From Calliopsis andreniformis (lineage: Eukaryota; Arthropoda; Insecta; Hymenoptera; Andrenidae), in NCBI RefSeq assembly GCF_051401765.1, contig NW_027480542.1, forward strand, positions 1-64,000: a DNA stretch of 64,000 nt. Reading direction: 5' to 3'. Numbering within the stretch: position 1 is the first letter of the stretch; every line of letters starts with the position of its first letter. This document shows positions 32,655 through 45,320 of the stretch, one piece after another. The notes below the pieces were generated by a model, which worked only from the letters and a program-made list of their open reading frames with translations, was not told where the DNA came from and did not search any database. A program made the translations under genes and the position numbers.

Positions 32655-32924
32655 TGTTGCGAGCACCGAATATGTCGCCACGACTTGCTGCGCTCGCAAC
32701 GAAGAATAGGAAGACGTTCGAGGAACGTCAGAATAAGACAGAATTCTGACAGCTGTCAGAGCGAACAGACTGTTTACGAAATACACGAATATTATACACG
32801 GATATTGTAAATAAAACCTATCCTAGTGCAGTGTATATAACATTATTGAACGTTACGTGATGCCACAGCGGTTAAGAGATCGAAGTGCGCGCGGGCAGCC
32901 GCGGGGCTCCCCAACATCGTAACA
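32655..32924 (+). mobile_element. Solo LTR of the Gypsy-A family
   Basis: 270 bp from TGTTGCGAGCACC to CATCGTAACA, flanked by 4-bp direct repeats ATAT (32651-32654 and 32925-32928). It is the longest and cleanest LTR of the family, with both ends canonical. The inverted partner arm, around 36955-36975, has the uninterrupted site, which proves the insertion boundaries independently. The solo state implies excision of the interior by LTR-LTR recombination. Confidence 0.92.
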
Positions 32925-35450
32925 ATATTAATTCAGTACATAAATATCACTAATACTATTATCGACTATGTTTTTCACATTTTTTAACTTGATACGCCAT
33001 AGTAAAAAAATAAAAAGCAATTTTTTCGTAGTTCCTACGGATTGTATATTATTTCACTGTGTATCAAAACATTAAAAATTCTACAAAGTACTTATTTCAT
33101 GAGGAATGATCGAAAGCTGGACGTATTAGTTGCTATCATCAGTAAAAAGTACGGAAACATTGGTTTTTATTTTTTTAATTATGCCGGATCAAAGCATAAA
33201 ATATTTAAATAAATTGAGCTTAATAATATGACTTCCTAATTCGATTGTACACTTTATTGGATGGTGAGTAAATAGACATATAATTACTATCGGTAAAATT
33301 CATCCTTTCGAACATGAATTCACCTACTGCTTGAACACTTGCTCCACTGGGTCGCTGTGCCGATTCCGGTCTTTCGTGGATAATGCACAGGTGCTGCTGA
33401 TCCCAGCTATTTAACACCACAGGCAGCCATCTTGCATTTATAACACTCAGCGGTCACTAATACTGGTAACTTCACCAATCCAGCACTTGACCTTTCAACG
33501 ACCGACAATCACGGAACGCACCGGATTAAAAACCCTTCGTCGTGGATTATTTTGAAACGTTTTGCGGCGCAACTCCACAATGCCGAGGCATTCTGTAAAT
33601 AAAAGCTAGATGTTACACAGTTCGGCGGCGGAATTACAATCGATACCGACGATTTTTTCCGAAGTCTCTTTCCTCGTGTCCTTTCATCTATCCAGGGCGA
33701 CTTCTCGGGGTGTAACGTAGTCGAAATATTTAAATTTGATTTGTTAATTGACACCGAGGTTGGGTCTTCCTCACTTACTTTTTTTTAGTGGAGGAGGTAG
33801 TCATTTCTTCAGGTCGAAAAAGTTGCAAACAAATTCATGGGAGGAAGCAAACGCACATCGGATTAGTGTAGGAGACCGTAACGAGTGTCTCGTAGATATG
33901 GCCATTTATGATCATAGGTATTGCCCTGCAAGTTCAAAGGAACCATCCGTACTCAAGAATGAAGGCCGCAAGGGTGCGTCGCGCTTACCGTTGAAGTCCA
34001 TTCGATGCATTCGGGCGGATGAAATATGGAAGTTCCCGTCTTAAAAATACTAATTGGGGATAGTTTCTAGACGTTAAACATTTGATTAACGAATGTCTGG
34101 CAAAGGGAATCGATGAGGGAAAATTACGTCAATTATATTCTCATTCTTTAGTTACTTCAATATCAAAGACCTGCGACCGGTATGCATGTTATTACTGTAC
34201 AAACACAGTGATCATCCGATGCCCGTTTTTCTCTTCCCCAATTTTCCTAAACCTTTTCGACCTATAGGGGCGGCTTATCAGTGTATTAAAGATTTGACGG
34301 ATCTTCTACAAGCATGCAAATGCATTTAGATACATGTAAAATAAGGATCTCCTTTATAAACCACTTGGAAATTAAATTCAGTATAATGGCAAACCGTTTA
34401 TCTGATTTTGCCGTTTAAATATAAGTAAGAAAAAACTTCAAAACAATAATTGAAATGAGCTGCAAGTACATAAAGGTGTTTGCCCAGTCTTAAATGATAT
34501 TTGAGACACAATATAAGATTCAGTGCTTTCCAACTACGCTTAAGATGACACAACTATGCACAACTAAAATGCTGTGTTCAACTTGGAGTGGCTAGGCAAG
34601 GTATTCTCAGATCATCAATACCATATCTTCTCTCGCAGGCGTTTAGGTAATTTGTGAATTTAAAACTCTGACAATATAAATAGATTTTCATTATGTTGCA
34701 TTTTAAAATATTTCTAAGGTTATTTATCGACATCAATACCTTGCCTTCCACAAACGTACAACTAATTCATCAATTTAAATAAAGTTTTAACACATTGTGT
34801 ACACTTTCATTAGTTTGCAATTTCTAAATAATTCTTATTTATCGACACCTTCATTTTGCCTGACCACGCCAAGTTGAACACAACATTTTAACTATGCATA
34901 GTTGTGTTATCTTAAGCGTAGTTGGAAAGCACTGAATCTTACATTACATTACACAGTGTCGCCTTTGCACATTTCTGGAAAGCACCTTTATGTACATGCA
35001 GCTCATTTCGATTTCGCAAAAATTTTTGTGACACAATACCGACTTTTTCATGTACTTGGCCTAATTTTTTTAACTTTTTTGAATTTTTTTGTTAGGATCT
35101 CACTTCTTCTTAGAATGGTAATTTGCATAGGGAATGACTTCAGATAATTCTTAATATTATACTTTATACAGTAAAATATACAAAATACTTTTTGCATATT
35201 TATCGTGCATAAACATCTGCAGTTTAGTAATAACGACTACAATTAACACCTTTCGAAGAAAAATATGTATACATTTTTATCATTTCGTGGTCAAGCTTGC
35301 CTTTCTACACGTAAATCATCAACGGATATTCACGTTGTGCCCTTACCTCTTACGATACTCGTGTGATGACCATCGGCAGTACTTTCACCATGGTCGAAAA
35401 TTGCTGCCTTAAGGGGGCAGACTCCTTCGGAACCTACTAAAACGGGCCGG

Positions 35451-35586
35451 TGTTTTTCGTTAATAACTCGTTAACCAAGCCTCATCTTACATTTTCGCTA
35501 AGGAAAAAGTTGTTTCAAATCACTCCCTGAATCACCCCTTTCAAGGAACTGAAACATTTTTGTTACACCCTGTATAGATATACAGG
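35451..35586 (+). repeat. Dispersed repeat family X, partial copy
   Basis: The right half only: TGTTTTTCGTTAATAACTCG through GGAAAAAGTTGTTTCAAATC to ACACCCTGTATA. It lies in the spacer of the large inverted repeat. Confidence 0.65.
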
Positions 35587-37129
35587 GCATTCATGTACTT
35601 GACGTCGTGTAGATATAAGATAAGTTATTTATCCGTATCATTCCTTTATCTTTCCTATAACAAAGTTTGATCCATATTTCTTTCCTTCAGAATACATTTC
35701 AACGAATACCTATCTATTTTTTCGATTTTGTTTCATAAAAATATTTTAAAAAGTAACAGGAAAAATAGAAATAATAAATTGGAAGGTTTATCTAGTTACA
35801 ATACGAGTATAAATGTACAGACACTACATCAGCAGCGTGATAAACAGCAAGGCTCTGTTGCAGGACACAGACATCAAAATAGTTAAAGGGATTAGAATAC
35901 AATTGATGTATTTATCCTTCGATGCGGGAACGAGTTAGTCTCTGCTAGACATTCGTTGGTAAAATGTTTAATGCATCGAATGCATCGAAAGAACTTCTAC
36001 GGTAAGCGCGACGCAACCCTTGCAGCCTTCAGTCTCGGGTACCGATGGCTCTTTCGACCTTGCAGGGCAATACCTGTGATCATAAGTGGCCACATCTGCG
36101 AGACACTCGTTACACTAATCTGATATGCCTTTGCTTTGTCCCATGAATTCTTTTGCGACTTTTTCGAGCCGAAGAAGAGACTACCACCTCCACTAAAAAA
36201 TGTAACTGAGGAAGATCCAACCTCGTTTTTATCAACTAACAAATCAAATTCGAGTATTTCTTCGGAGCTACATCCCGAGAAGTCGCGCTGGAGGGATGCG
36301 AGGGCACGAGGAAAGAGAGTTCGGGAAAAATCGTCAGTATCGATCGTAATTTCGCCGCCGAACTGTGTAACATCTTGTTTTTATTTACGGAATGCCGCAG
36401 AACGTTTCAAAATAATCGGTTGTCCGCCATTAGAAAGTCAAGTGCTCCTTTAGTGAAGTGATCAGTGTTAGTGACCGCGAAGTGTTGTAAAGGCAAAGTG
36501 GATTCTTGTGGTGTCGTATACCTGTGAGCAGTGCTATATGGGCATCATGCCCCAATGACCGGAATCGGCACAGTGACTCAGTGCAGCAAGTGTTCAAGTA
36601 GCAGGTGAATTCCTCTCCGAATGGGTGAGTTTTACTTTTATTTTCGAATGAAGGAGTCATATTATTAACCTCAATTCATTTAAACACTTTTTGTTTCGGT
36701 CCGTCATAATTAAAAAAATAAAAACCAATGTGTCCGTACTTTTTACGGATTATAGCAACTAATACGTCCGTTTTCATTCATTCCTTATGTAATAACTATT
36801 TTTGTAGAATTTTTAATGTTTTGATTCACAGTAAGATAATGTACAATCTGTAGGAACTACGAAAACATTGCTTTTTATTTTCTTACTATGGCGTATCAAG
36901 TTAAAAAATTTGAAAAAAATAGTTCACAATAGTATTAGTGATATTTATGTACTGAATTAATATGATTATAAATCCGGTTTTGCTACATACTAGATCGGAA
37001 TTTCTAAATTCTTTTTCCTCTTTTTTTTATTTTTTACAATCTGGATAATCCATTTAAAAGTCTGAAAAAATTCCATAATATGTGTCACGATAGCTAACAT
37101 GTCCCTGATTTTTTTCATAATTTTCTATG

Positions 37130-37403
37130 TAATAGTTTAAGAGAAAGTGGGCAATAACGTAGAGATCTTGAGTTTCTTGTACAAGACTCGAGTACAGTGA
37201 AAGCAAATGCTACGCATAGCTTGTGCACCGCCACTAATTGGTCGACCGCTCGCTATAGGTGCTCTCTGATTGGTCAACGTTTTTCATTAGTAACTCGTTA
37301 TTAAAGCTTCAGAGAACATTTTTGCAAAGGAAAAGGTTGATTAAAATGATCCCAGGAATCTCCCCTTAATGACTTCACCAGCTTGTGTGGGACACCCTGT
37401 ATA
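37130..37403 (+). repeat. Dispersed repeat family X, copy 2
   Basis: Full-length match to 18908-19174, from TAATAGTTTAAGAGAAAGTG to GTGGGACACCCTGTATA. It begins about 40 bp after the right arm of the large inverted repeat. Confidence 0.7.
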
Positions 37404-39339
37404 CGTATACTGCATTACAATCATACAATTCTTAAAAAGATAACTTGTTTAGACACAGTAATCGTATAATTAATTACTGTTTATAGCTGCAAGTATCATG
37501 TTTGTGCTTGTATTAATATGGACGTAGTTCATGTACAAATAATGAGGAACTTTAGAGTGTAATCTACTGTGTTCCGCTCATGAGATGATGCTTGCGACAG
37601 TATAGGTGCAAGAGGGGTCTCTTGATCTACAGTGTGTATATGGCTACCGTGACGAGTGGTATGCGAGAGCCGAAAGTATGTGAAACTGAGCGTGTCCTCT
37701 TCCACTCTGACCAATTTGACTTTTCGGGGATCATCTCTTAAACGGAGCATAGTATAAACTGTAAAGCGCCTTTGCATTTACACGTAATAGCAGATTATTC
37801 TCAGCATAGCACGTACACGATCTTCTCCGCGCATGAAAGATTGTGTATTTGGATTCCATTTCACCACCGTTTCGACCCTTTCAAGTAGGTCTCAGAATTG
37901 TGCACGGCCGCACACGGTACAAGTGGGATCGGGATTGCGAACAAAATTGGACGTGCATCCCCCGACGTGATTGCAGCAGTGGGACCCTACCTTAAGAGAA
38001 ACACTTTATGATGAGCATCATTTATTTGTATGTGAAAGCGTTCTTGAAATATCAATGTGATTTGTTGTCTTTTTAATGGAACTGCACGGGGCGTTAACAA
38101 AGATATGTTACAAATTTTAAAATAAGGTATGACGTAAAAATGCCCATTTCAAAACAAACCCTTTGTCACGACAGTCCCTACACTAAAAACAATCCGAATT
38201 GCCCTACCAAGTGATCTAAGAACATACAAAACGAATTTGGTGTTATACTTAAAAGGCTGTAACTCCATATCTGACTTTAGAAGGGATGTTTCGGTTGCCA
38301 ACTAGGCGAATAAAATTTTCCTAAACTAAGATTCAATATGGCTGTTCATAAACTGTAAAGTTATATTTATATGTCATGGATACAAAAAATGGTACATAAT
38401 GTAAACTTAGAGGCATAAGAGGTGAATTCGACTTCTCAGAAGAGGAAATGGCGTATGCCATGTCGTTGTGGCTAGAGATCCTCAAATTAGAGTCTAGAAA
38501 TAACGTCAAGATTAGATCGGGTGACGTCATTTTCCAACTAAAATCCATACCGCGAAATTTAAATAGTAAGGCATAATGTGATTACTCATTTTTCTCATTT
38601 ACACTTAAATTTTATTTTACAATAATATATCTATATTGGTCTATTGTTTCTTTTATAAAGTTTATGTTTGCAATGTCTGAAGACACTGTTCACCCAGCTC
38701 GGACAAATCTGACCGCATTTATACTCTCTATCTCTTTCTTACATGAGAGCCATTGAATAAGAGAGAGAGATAGAAAGTATCAATGCGGCCAAAATTGTTT
38801 GAGTTCGCTGTACTGTGTCCTCATAATGTGGAATTGAAATCTGTGATACCATCGATGCAGTATAGGATAGACTTATCATCCAATATATTTTTGTGTCACA
38901 TGCCCCAGAGGCTCACAAACCCCCTTACCATTTTTATGTAACATCCAACAGGATCGATTCAGCCTAAAATAATGTAACAGTGCTGCAAGTGATAGGAATC
39001 CAAATTACATATAATCGAAAACATTTATAATCTGAAACGATCTAAACTTGTAATCAATTCCAAAAATATGATAATATTATAGGACGATTCCGTTTAAAAT
39101 ACTCTTATTTGTTATACAAATATTACCGAGAATCAAGAAAGTGGAAGAAATCATAATAAAATTACGGTAATTGTATCGTGTTACAAAAACTGGAATAATA
39201 ATTGTAATTTATTATTACTGTTTATATTGTATCTTAATCTTAATAAAGAATTATACTGCAAATTTATCTAAGGATATATTAAATGATCATTGAACGGGGA
39301 AACCAGGAATTAAATATAATTACTATGATATACACGCGT
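37404..39339. other. Noncoding DNA
   Basis: No gene is supported. It contains the small hairpin element described separately (38683-38818). A purine/pyrimidine-poor, mixed-composition part (37550-37950) with short open frames shows no domain. Confidence 0.35.
38683..38818. repeat. Small hairpin (MITE-like) element
   Basis: Two arms of about 60 bp are inverted copies around a short loop (CATGAGAGCCATTGAA). The inner 30 bp pair tightly (ACTCTCTATCTCT against AGAGATAGAAAGT, GACCGCAT against ATGCGGCC). The outer part, CTGTTCACCCAGCTC against GAGTTCGCTGTACTG, is more diverged. No ORF and no certain target duplication are visible. Confidence 0.65.
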
Positions 39340-39531
39340 TTGAACGTACCGCGTGACGCCGAGTCACGTGACCCGACCGAGGGCGACGATTCACGAAGTC
39401 GTGGTTGCGACGCGTGGTTGTTCGAGATCAGAGCACGTGGAACGGGTGCGTGTAAATAGTACGCAACAGTCGTCGCAGTTTACAGTCGTACTACGGCGTT
39501 AAAGAATTGTCCGATCATTGTGAATATTTGT
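39340..39531 (+). promoter_or_regulatory. CpG-rich segment with two E-boxes and a splice-donor-like end
   Basis: In an AT-rich surround, about 190 bp are rich in CG and contain GTCACGTGAC (near 39363) and GCACGTGG (near 39434), then CAGTTTACAGTCG, then a TTTGTAAGT donor-like site at 39528-39535. This could be a promoter and first noncoding exon of a host gene, or an LTR remnant. I cannot tell them apart from the sequence; no downstream exon is recognised. Confidence 0.25.
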
Positions 39532-39915
39532 AAGTATCAATACACGACAATTACCATTATTCTAATAAGTTTTTAATCACAGTATATGTATATATATTAA
39601 TTAATGATTTTTCAACATTTATAGAATTCGAATTAACAAACGTAGCAACGAAAACATTAGGATACATTCCCAAAAAGTATTTGAAAAGAGATAGATCATA
39701 GATGCATAGAAGATGAATAGACATTTTTACGTACGATGCTTCTAAATTCTTCCTTTGGTTCTCGCAGCATTTGAACGACAATCTCATCTTTTATTATTGG
39801 TTCCTCTTTATTTTAACAGAAAAAAAAGATTTACAAAATGTAGGAAAAACATTTCCATCCAATTTTTTCACAATGACAAAGTTTATGCAACACCACCAGT
39901 AGTGGTGCTCAAAAC

Positions 39916-39939
39916 AAAGTGATCTGGCCAGATCACTTT
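39916..39939. repeat. Perfect 24-bp palindrome
   Basis: The string AAAGTGATCTGG is followed at once by its exact reverse complement. A second, imperfect palindrome (ACCACCAGTAGTGGTGCTC) lies just upstream. It may be a terminus of an unrecognised element or a dimeric protein site. Confidence 0.7.
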
Positions 39940-40679
39940 TTCAGATCGTATCGCGTATTCCACTAACAAGGCCACAAAGTAAAAAAAATGTGATCGGTTC
40001 GGCCTTTGGCACAGGTATTATGGGTACTTTAAAGTAAAAAAAAACGTGGACACTTGAATGTTTCCATGATTTTTCTAAAAGTGGCATCATATTTTCTGAA
40101 AAGTGGTAATTACCTCATTTTCTAGATCATTTTGAAATGACTTATATACGATGACAAAAAATTCTCACCAAATTTACGAGGAAATGCCCTTAAAGGAAAC
40201 TTTTCAGCGTTCCAAAACACCCTTTGCAATTTTTCTATACGATTGCGCAGTCGTAAATTATAGGCGCTCAAAGTTAGAAGTGTCAATTTTCATACAACAG
40301 TAAATAACGTGGTAATAAAACCTGGTAGAACAAAACTAAACAAAACAAAATTAAAGGAAAAAGTTGGCGCTTTAAAAGCATTTAAATGGATTCGCGAAAA
40401 AAAGTTTCTTTCATCCCATGCATCACTTCAGAGTTGATAAAAATTTGAAAAAATTTTGTTGTTGCGCTTTATCTTGAAAAAATGGTTCTATATTGCACAA
40501 AAAATTAATTGGGTACATGATTTAAAAACGAAAAACTTCAAGCTAAAAAATGGCTGCTTCCAATATTTTTTACACCTATTTTTCACGGAGACACAGCCGT
40601 TTGAAAATGACCAAACTTTTCGCAAAATTTTAGCGGACCTTTAAGTTTGTGCACCATTGTATAAAAAACGTTTAACCCT
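39940..40679. other. Noncoding DNA
   Basis: AT-rich, without coding signatures or recognised repeats. The 62-codon open frame near 40456 has no domain and lies in sequence with many A/T runs. Confidence 0.35.
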
Positions 40680-41220
40680 AGGCGCGATTCGGGTTTCCTC
40701 CAGGACTGTCCTAAATGTTAACATTATGGATATCTCGTACTGATTGTTCTCCCGAAATTCCAGAGTCATTGCAACCGACACAAACTTTATATCGAGCGAG
40801 ACCACGCGTGCCGCTTGTAACAGGCGCGTGCCGCTTGTAACAGGCACGTGCCTGATTCTGTTGCCGAAAACCTGCACGATCTTCCCTTGCCATGCCGTAA
40901 CGTGCGCCCGATTTTCTGTAATAAACACTTGTGAAAGATACACGCCATATCGTCATTGCTTTGCCGTGAAGGCTAGATTCCTCCACTCGTTTCCGACCCA
41001 AGATTTTTCCTATCCCACGAGCTAGCTGAAGCTTCCGTCGTACCTATGTCGCAAGGATCGCGTACTTTTCGGAGTTTTCATTACTCGACGCGAAAATGCC
41101 TGGTGCCCGTATGGACGATTGGCCCTTTTACCGAGTGACTTGCGGGGCGAATACGGCAAGGTTTATCAGGCACCCCTGGCTCGAGCACACAGCAGCTCGA
41201 TGCAGAGAATCCACCTGATA
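40680..41220 (+). repeat. GC-rich mobile module M, copy A
   Basis: 541 bp from AGGCGCGATTCGGGTTTCCT to AATCCACCTGATA match 49394-49891 in order. Shared pieces include the start block, CGAGACCACGCGTG-type GC sequence, TGCC(T/G)GGTGCCCGTA-type sequence, GACTTGC(G/A)GGGCG(A/G)ATACGGCAA, GTTATCAGG and a CACCTGATA end. A TCGAGC/GCTCGA stem lies about 14 nt before the end. The CTGA-T end preceded by a hairpin suggests a non-autonomous Helitron-like element, which is inference. Mean GC is far above the surround. Confidence 0.6.
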
Positions 41221-42574
41221 AACTAAATAAAAATGTCATTGTTATCCAAAAAATAGTTGATTCTTTTCATTATCATCTCATATTGCACCTAAATAATGAC
41301 TTCATAATTTGGTTTTCTTTCTTTATGCTAATGTTATGATTTTAATTACGAATTTATTTTCTTCATTTTTAGTACTATTACTACTATTATTATTATTTAT
41401 TAAGAAACAAATGAAGTCTATTTTACATATCAATCTGTTAGCAGCAATGCATTTTTAGCGAGAAAGTTAGAAGAAACATGACCGAACGGTGCTTGATTTT
41501 TAATAGCTTTATGACGGGATCTTAGGATATGTATGGCCTGAAGAGTGAACGAGTGAGACAGTCCTGGAGGCAAACAAGTCCTGGGGGTAAACAACGGCTG
41601 ACCAATAACCACGTTGGGTCTTTCAACTATCGAGTATCGTTGGAATTGACTGCTTATGCTTGAAAAGTTTATTTAGAGATGACAAGCAATCCGACGTCGT
41701 ATTGTTATAGGGACTCTGTTTCCGGAAGATTTGGTCACAGAGTGGGGAAGGCTATGTTTTTTGGTAAGAGAACTGTAATGAACCCTACGGCACTTACCTC
41801 AGCACTTCGTAACGGGACACATTTTTTAATAATTTCTCTAACAAATCAAAACCAAAGACTATTCAACTGTAATAGAAAAACAGAAAATTAACATATTAGA
41901 GTAACCAGTTGCATATAGTTTCGAAATAATTAAAATGTAAATTCGATTATTATTAGGTCATTGAACTTTGAAAATATTTTGTGAATAAATAATTTTCAAA
42001 ATCTAATTTTACCGAGAATTTGCAGAATACAATTAAATAATAATTTAAAAAAAAAGTAGAAATCCTGCATCGGGATTTGAATTGCCGATTGAATAATCTT
42101 ATTCTATAAATAGCCGCTGGCACTTGGCTTTATGTGACGTCAATCTTGGAAAAAAGCATAGAACATATAGCGTACACGATTAGAATGGAGAGGTATGTTT
42201 ACAGTAGTGTAACACAAGCCTTAAGAACAATGCCATCGTATTTTTATTGTTTAAAGCTTACTATATATTTATATACAGATACATTCAAATAACCTTTAAC
42301 CTCTTCCTTACGATACGTATGTACTCTACAAGCTATATGCTCAAATTAAAAAATTATATATTAAGATGATAAATCTTAAGTGTTAGAATTGCTGAGTGTG
42401 CAATTCTGACGCTTCGATTACTCGACTGGGGTGTGACCTCTGATCGATGCGCGCTTATTTTTGCCAACGACGACAATACGCTGTTACATGTAACAGCTTT
42501 CTCCATGTTTGAAATCGGAACAGAAATTCCCATGCCGGTTTCGGAGTCGTTATATGCGCATGCGCTATGCGCTT
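41221..42574. other. AT-rich noncoding DNA
   Basis: No gene or element is recognised. A GC-richer island (about 41500-41800) has short open frames without domain signatures. Confidence 0.35.
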
Positions 42575-43551
42575 GCTTTCATTGGTCTCAACGGTTCCAT
42601 CCCGCGTGAATTTAAATCCACTGGGTTTCAGCGGGTTGGGACATTACGCTATTCAGCGCTCGGGAGTAATGTTTGCTCGACACGCGGTTGGTTACCACAA
42701 CCGTCCATGCCAATGGGTGTTTTTTAAGCCAAGCGAGGGCATTCGTAGAGTCTGTCCAACAGATCACACGATCGATCGGCAGTGTTAGTGATTTTCTCAC
42801 ATGCACGATAAGCCCGACGAGCAGTACGGCCCCGTTCAATTCATGAACTGAGATCAACTGCATTTTGATCGGAGCCACCCGCATTTTTGCCATTAGTAGT
42901 GATGTAAACACATCATTGTTCATCGTCATCACACTCAAGTAGGTGACGGCGGAATAGGCTACGAGCAACGCATCGCAAAATCCATGTAACTCCACAGAGA
43001 TTACATCAGCTCCGTATCGGATCCATCTAGGTAATTTCCATTCGTTTAATCTGCTCCAATCCATACAAAATGTGTTCTACATTTTGAACGTCTCCGCGGA
43101 AACGTGCTCGTCCCACTGGATTTTCTTAGGCTTGCATCAGAATTTTCGCGCGGATCACGACTGGCGAAAGCCAGTCAAGGGGATTGTACAGTTTTGCAAT
43201 TTCCGAAAACAAAGTGTACTTTGTTATCGGTATTGCGGACGGCTGAAACCTTTAATTCGGAATCATCAAACAAATTAAGGTCGACTGGGTGTGAGTACGA
43301 GCTTAGTGGGATGTTTCGTAACAAGTCCGACGAATTGCCAGTCCACTTACGAAGGTTAAATCCACTTTGCTATAAGAGCTCGCACGTTTGTTTGCGGATT
43401 TTCTCCAACAACGGTTTGTCGGGAGCTCCGATAAACACATCGTCTACATAGACGTCCTTCTCGAGGATAGAAGCGGCGAGCGAGTGCCGATCGCCGTTCT
43501 GCTTTTTCAACTCGAGAAGCGTTCGCATCGAAAGATATGGGGCGTACGCCG

Positions 43552-43589
43552 CACAGTGGGGCAAAATGGCAAAAAAGTGGAAAAAAATC
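43552..43589 (+). other. Transib left end: heptamer, 22-bp spacer, nonamer
   Basis: Heptamer CACAGTG (43552-43558), spacer of 22 bp, then AAAAAAATC (43581-43589). It resembles the 23-bp-spacer recombination signal used by RAG1/2, one base short. Confidence 0.75.
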
Positions 43590-43963
43590 AATATCTCTGG
43601 AAATAATGATTATATCGACTTGAAAGTTTCAAGTATATCACTACTCTTATACCAGAAAATATTTGCCAAATTTCAAGTCGTTCGGTCAATAGGGAGCCAA
43701 GAAAAAAGTTACGGAAGTTGTCAGTTAAAGTACATGTTGTAATAACTTAGCCTTAGAGTGAAATTTTTTCAATTTTTTTTTTGTGTAATGTTCTCTAAAA
43801 CCTTCTTCGAATATTTTACAAAAAAAAAATCCAATATTTGACCTTCGGATATTGAAGTATTTTCAATTAAATTTCACTAAACTTTTTAGAAAACGGACAA
43901 TTTCATTGTAAATAATTAATATATAAAGTAATTAATTTAAAAATGATTAAAAATAATAATTAC

Positions 43964-44365
43964 TTAAATTAACAATTTTAAGGCTTCCGCACTGACTTGG
44001 ATATGTTTTTTTTTCATTTCTGGTCGCAAATGAGATATGTACGGGTCGGATGATTCCAATATTCGATGAAATACATCTTCATTCGTTGTTAAACGAGAAA
44101 TTTTTCTGGCATGGTGTAATCTAAATGTTTTATAATCTTTATTCCTGTTTTCTTGCGCTTCTTCAGAAAGCTGTCCGATCGGAAGAGCTGCTGTTTGTAT
44201 CACTTCGGCACCATGAATTAACAATTTGTGCACAGTAGAGGGCATATAATACCATGGATACAGATTGTTGCAATAGAGCAGGTAAACGCTTTGTCGCTGC
44301 ACCGCTGACGCTATTGCAAACATAGTATCGACACTTCGAAACATACCGAGCTCGGCAGTTCTCAT
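43964..44365 (-). pseudogene. Transib transposase, C-terminal remnant (133 codons)
   Basis: The open frame reads LYPWYYMPSTVHKLLIHG, then LPIGQLSEEAQENRNKDY, then RLHHARKISRLTTNEDVFHR and SSDPYISHLRPE. This is the C-terminal catalytic part of Transib transposases. In the family a Glu in the SEEAQE(A/N)RNK helix is the third acidic catalytic residue, equivalent to the last Glu of the RAG1 DDE triad; it is present here. The first two Asp-bearing regions are missing and a stop lies a few codons upstream, so this copy encodes no active enzyme and would need a partner in trans to move. Confidence 0.88.
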
Positions 44366-45320
44366 CGGACGAGTTTATTTAGTTTCTGTAATTGTTATGT
44401 TATTTTCCTGACTGTAAAAGCTTTGAACATTCAACAAAACCCTTGTTTTCTAAAGAATGTACGAAAATTCTACGTATATGTTACTCTGACGCGACAGAAA
44501 CGACGAAAATATCGGTTTTTGATTTTTTTTACTATGGCGCACCAAAACGAAAAATCTGAAAAAAATCAGAGATACTAGTAACAATAATATGTATTTAATG
44601 TAAAAATATGATTGTAGTTATGAGATTGTGTCAATGCGAAATCCGCGTTTTTTGGTATTTTTTGCGTTTTTTATTTTTCACCGCTTCAATTATCGATTTA
44701 AAAATCTCAAAAAATTCTACAACATGTATCTTGGTGTCTGAAATATCTTTGATGTTTTGTTGAATTTTTTATTGAATAGAGTACGAGTAATTTTCAAAAA
44801 ACGTGATTTTCTATTTACCCCCATTACCACCCCCAGGTTGAGATAGAGGGTTGAAAATTGGCATAAACTAGTTTTTTGTGATAAGCTATTAAATGGCCCA
44901 TCCCAAATCGAATTTGGTTCGAGGGCACTTTTGATCTCCTTATTCGACTATGCCCTCTGCTTTAATCTGTTCTATTTATTTCACATAAATGACCATAATA
45001 TTCTACTCCTACATCAATAACTTTCAGCTTAAAGCAGCGTAACGCCGTTTCTGCAATTCTATTTCAATTTAATAATTTTGAATGCTATAGTATGGGTTAT
45101 TGGAGGGGTTTACTGAATACTTATTGTTGTAATGTCAGACGTTAATATAGGTACATTAAGGGTGTAAAACAATAATTACGCAAATTTACTGCAATAAGTT
45201 GGAAATAATATTTTTAAGAAATTGAAATAATTTTACGTCAAGAATGTGGGTAATTATTTCTTAGGCTCTTAAGAATTAAACACAATAAAAATAAACTCGA
45301 AGCACGGACCTCCGATTTTG

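Larger units (their letters stand above)
32530..37090. repeat. Large imperfect inverted repeat, about 4.5 kb
   Basis: The outer arms 32530-34115 and 35930-37090 are inverted copies. Paired landmarks include the CCTACGGATTG/CAATCTGTAGG block, TAGTGGAGGAGG near 33790 against CCACCTCCACTA near 36183, and ACATTCGTT near 35950 against AACGAATGT near 34090. An inner pair (about 34440-34605 and 34845-35015) is also inverted, including CAGTGCTTTCCAACTACG against CGTAGTTGGAAAGCACTG. Part of the outer arms (around 36880-37080) resembles the interior of the Transib at 44540-44740. One arm holds a solo LTR that the other lacks. No convincing ORF exists, although matched short frames with a FFSGGGS string occur in both arms. 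Confidence 0.8.

Noticed and set aside
33748..34044. 98-codon frame with FFSGGG as a gene with an inverted paralogue at 35997-36242
   Set aside because: The two are the arms of the large inverted repeat, the frames end at different places, and no domain is recognisable.
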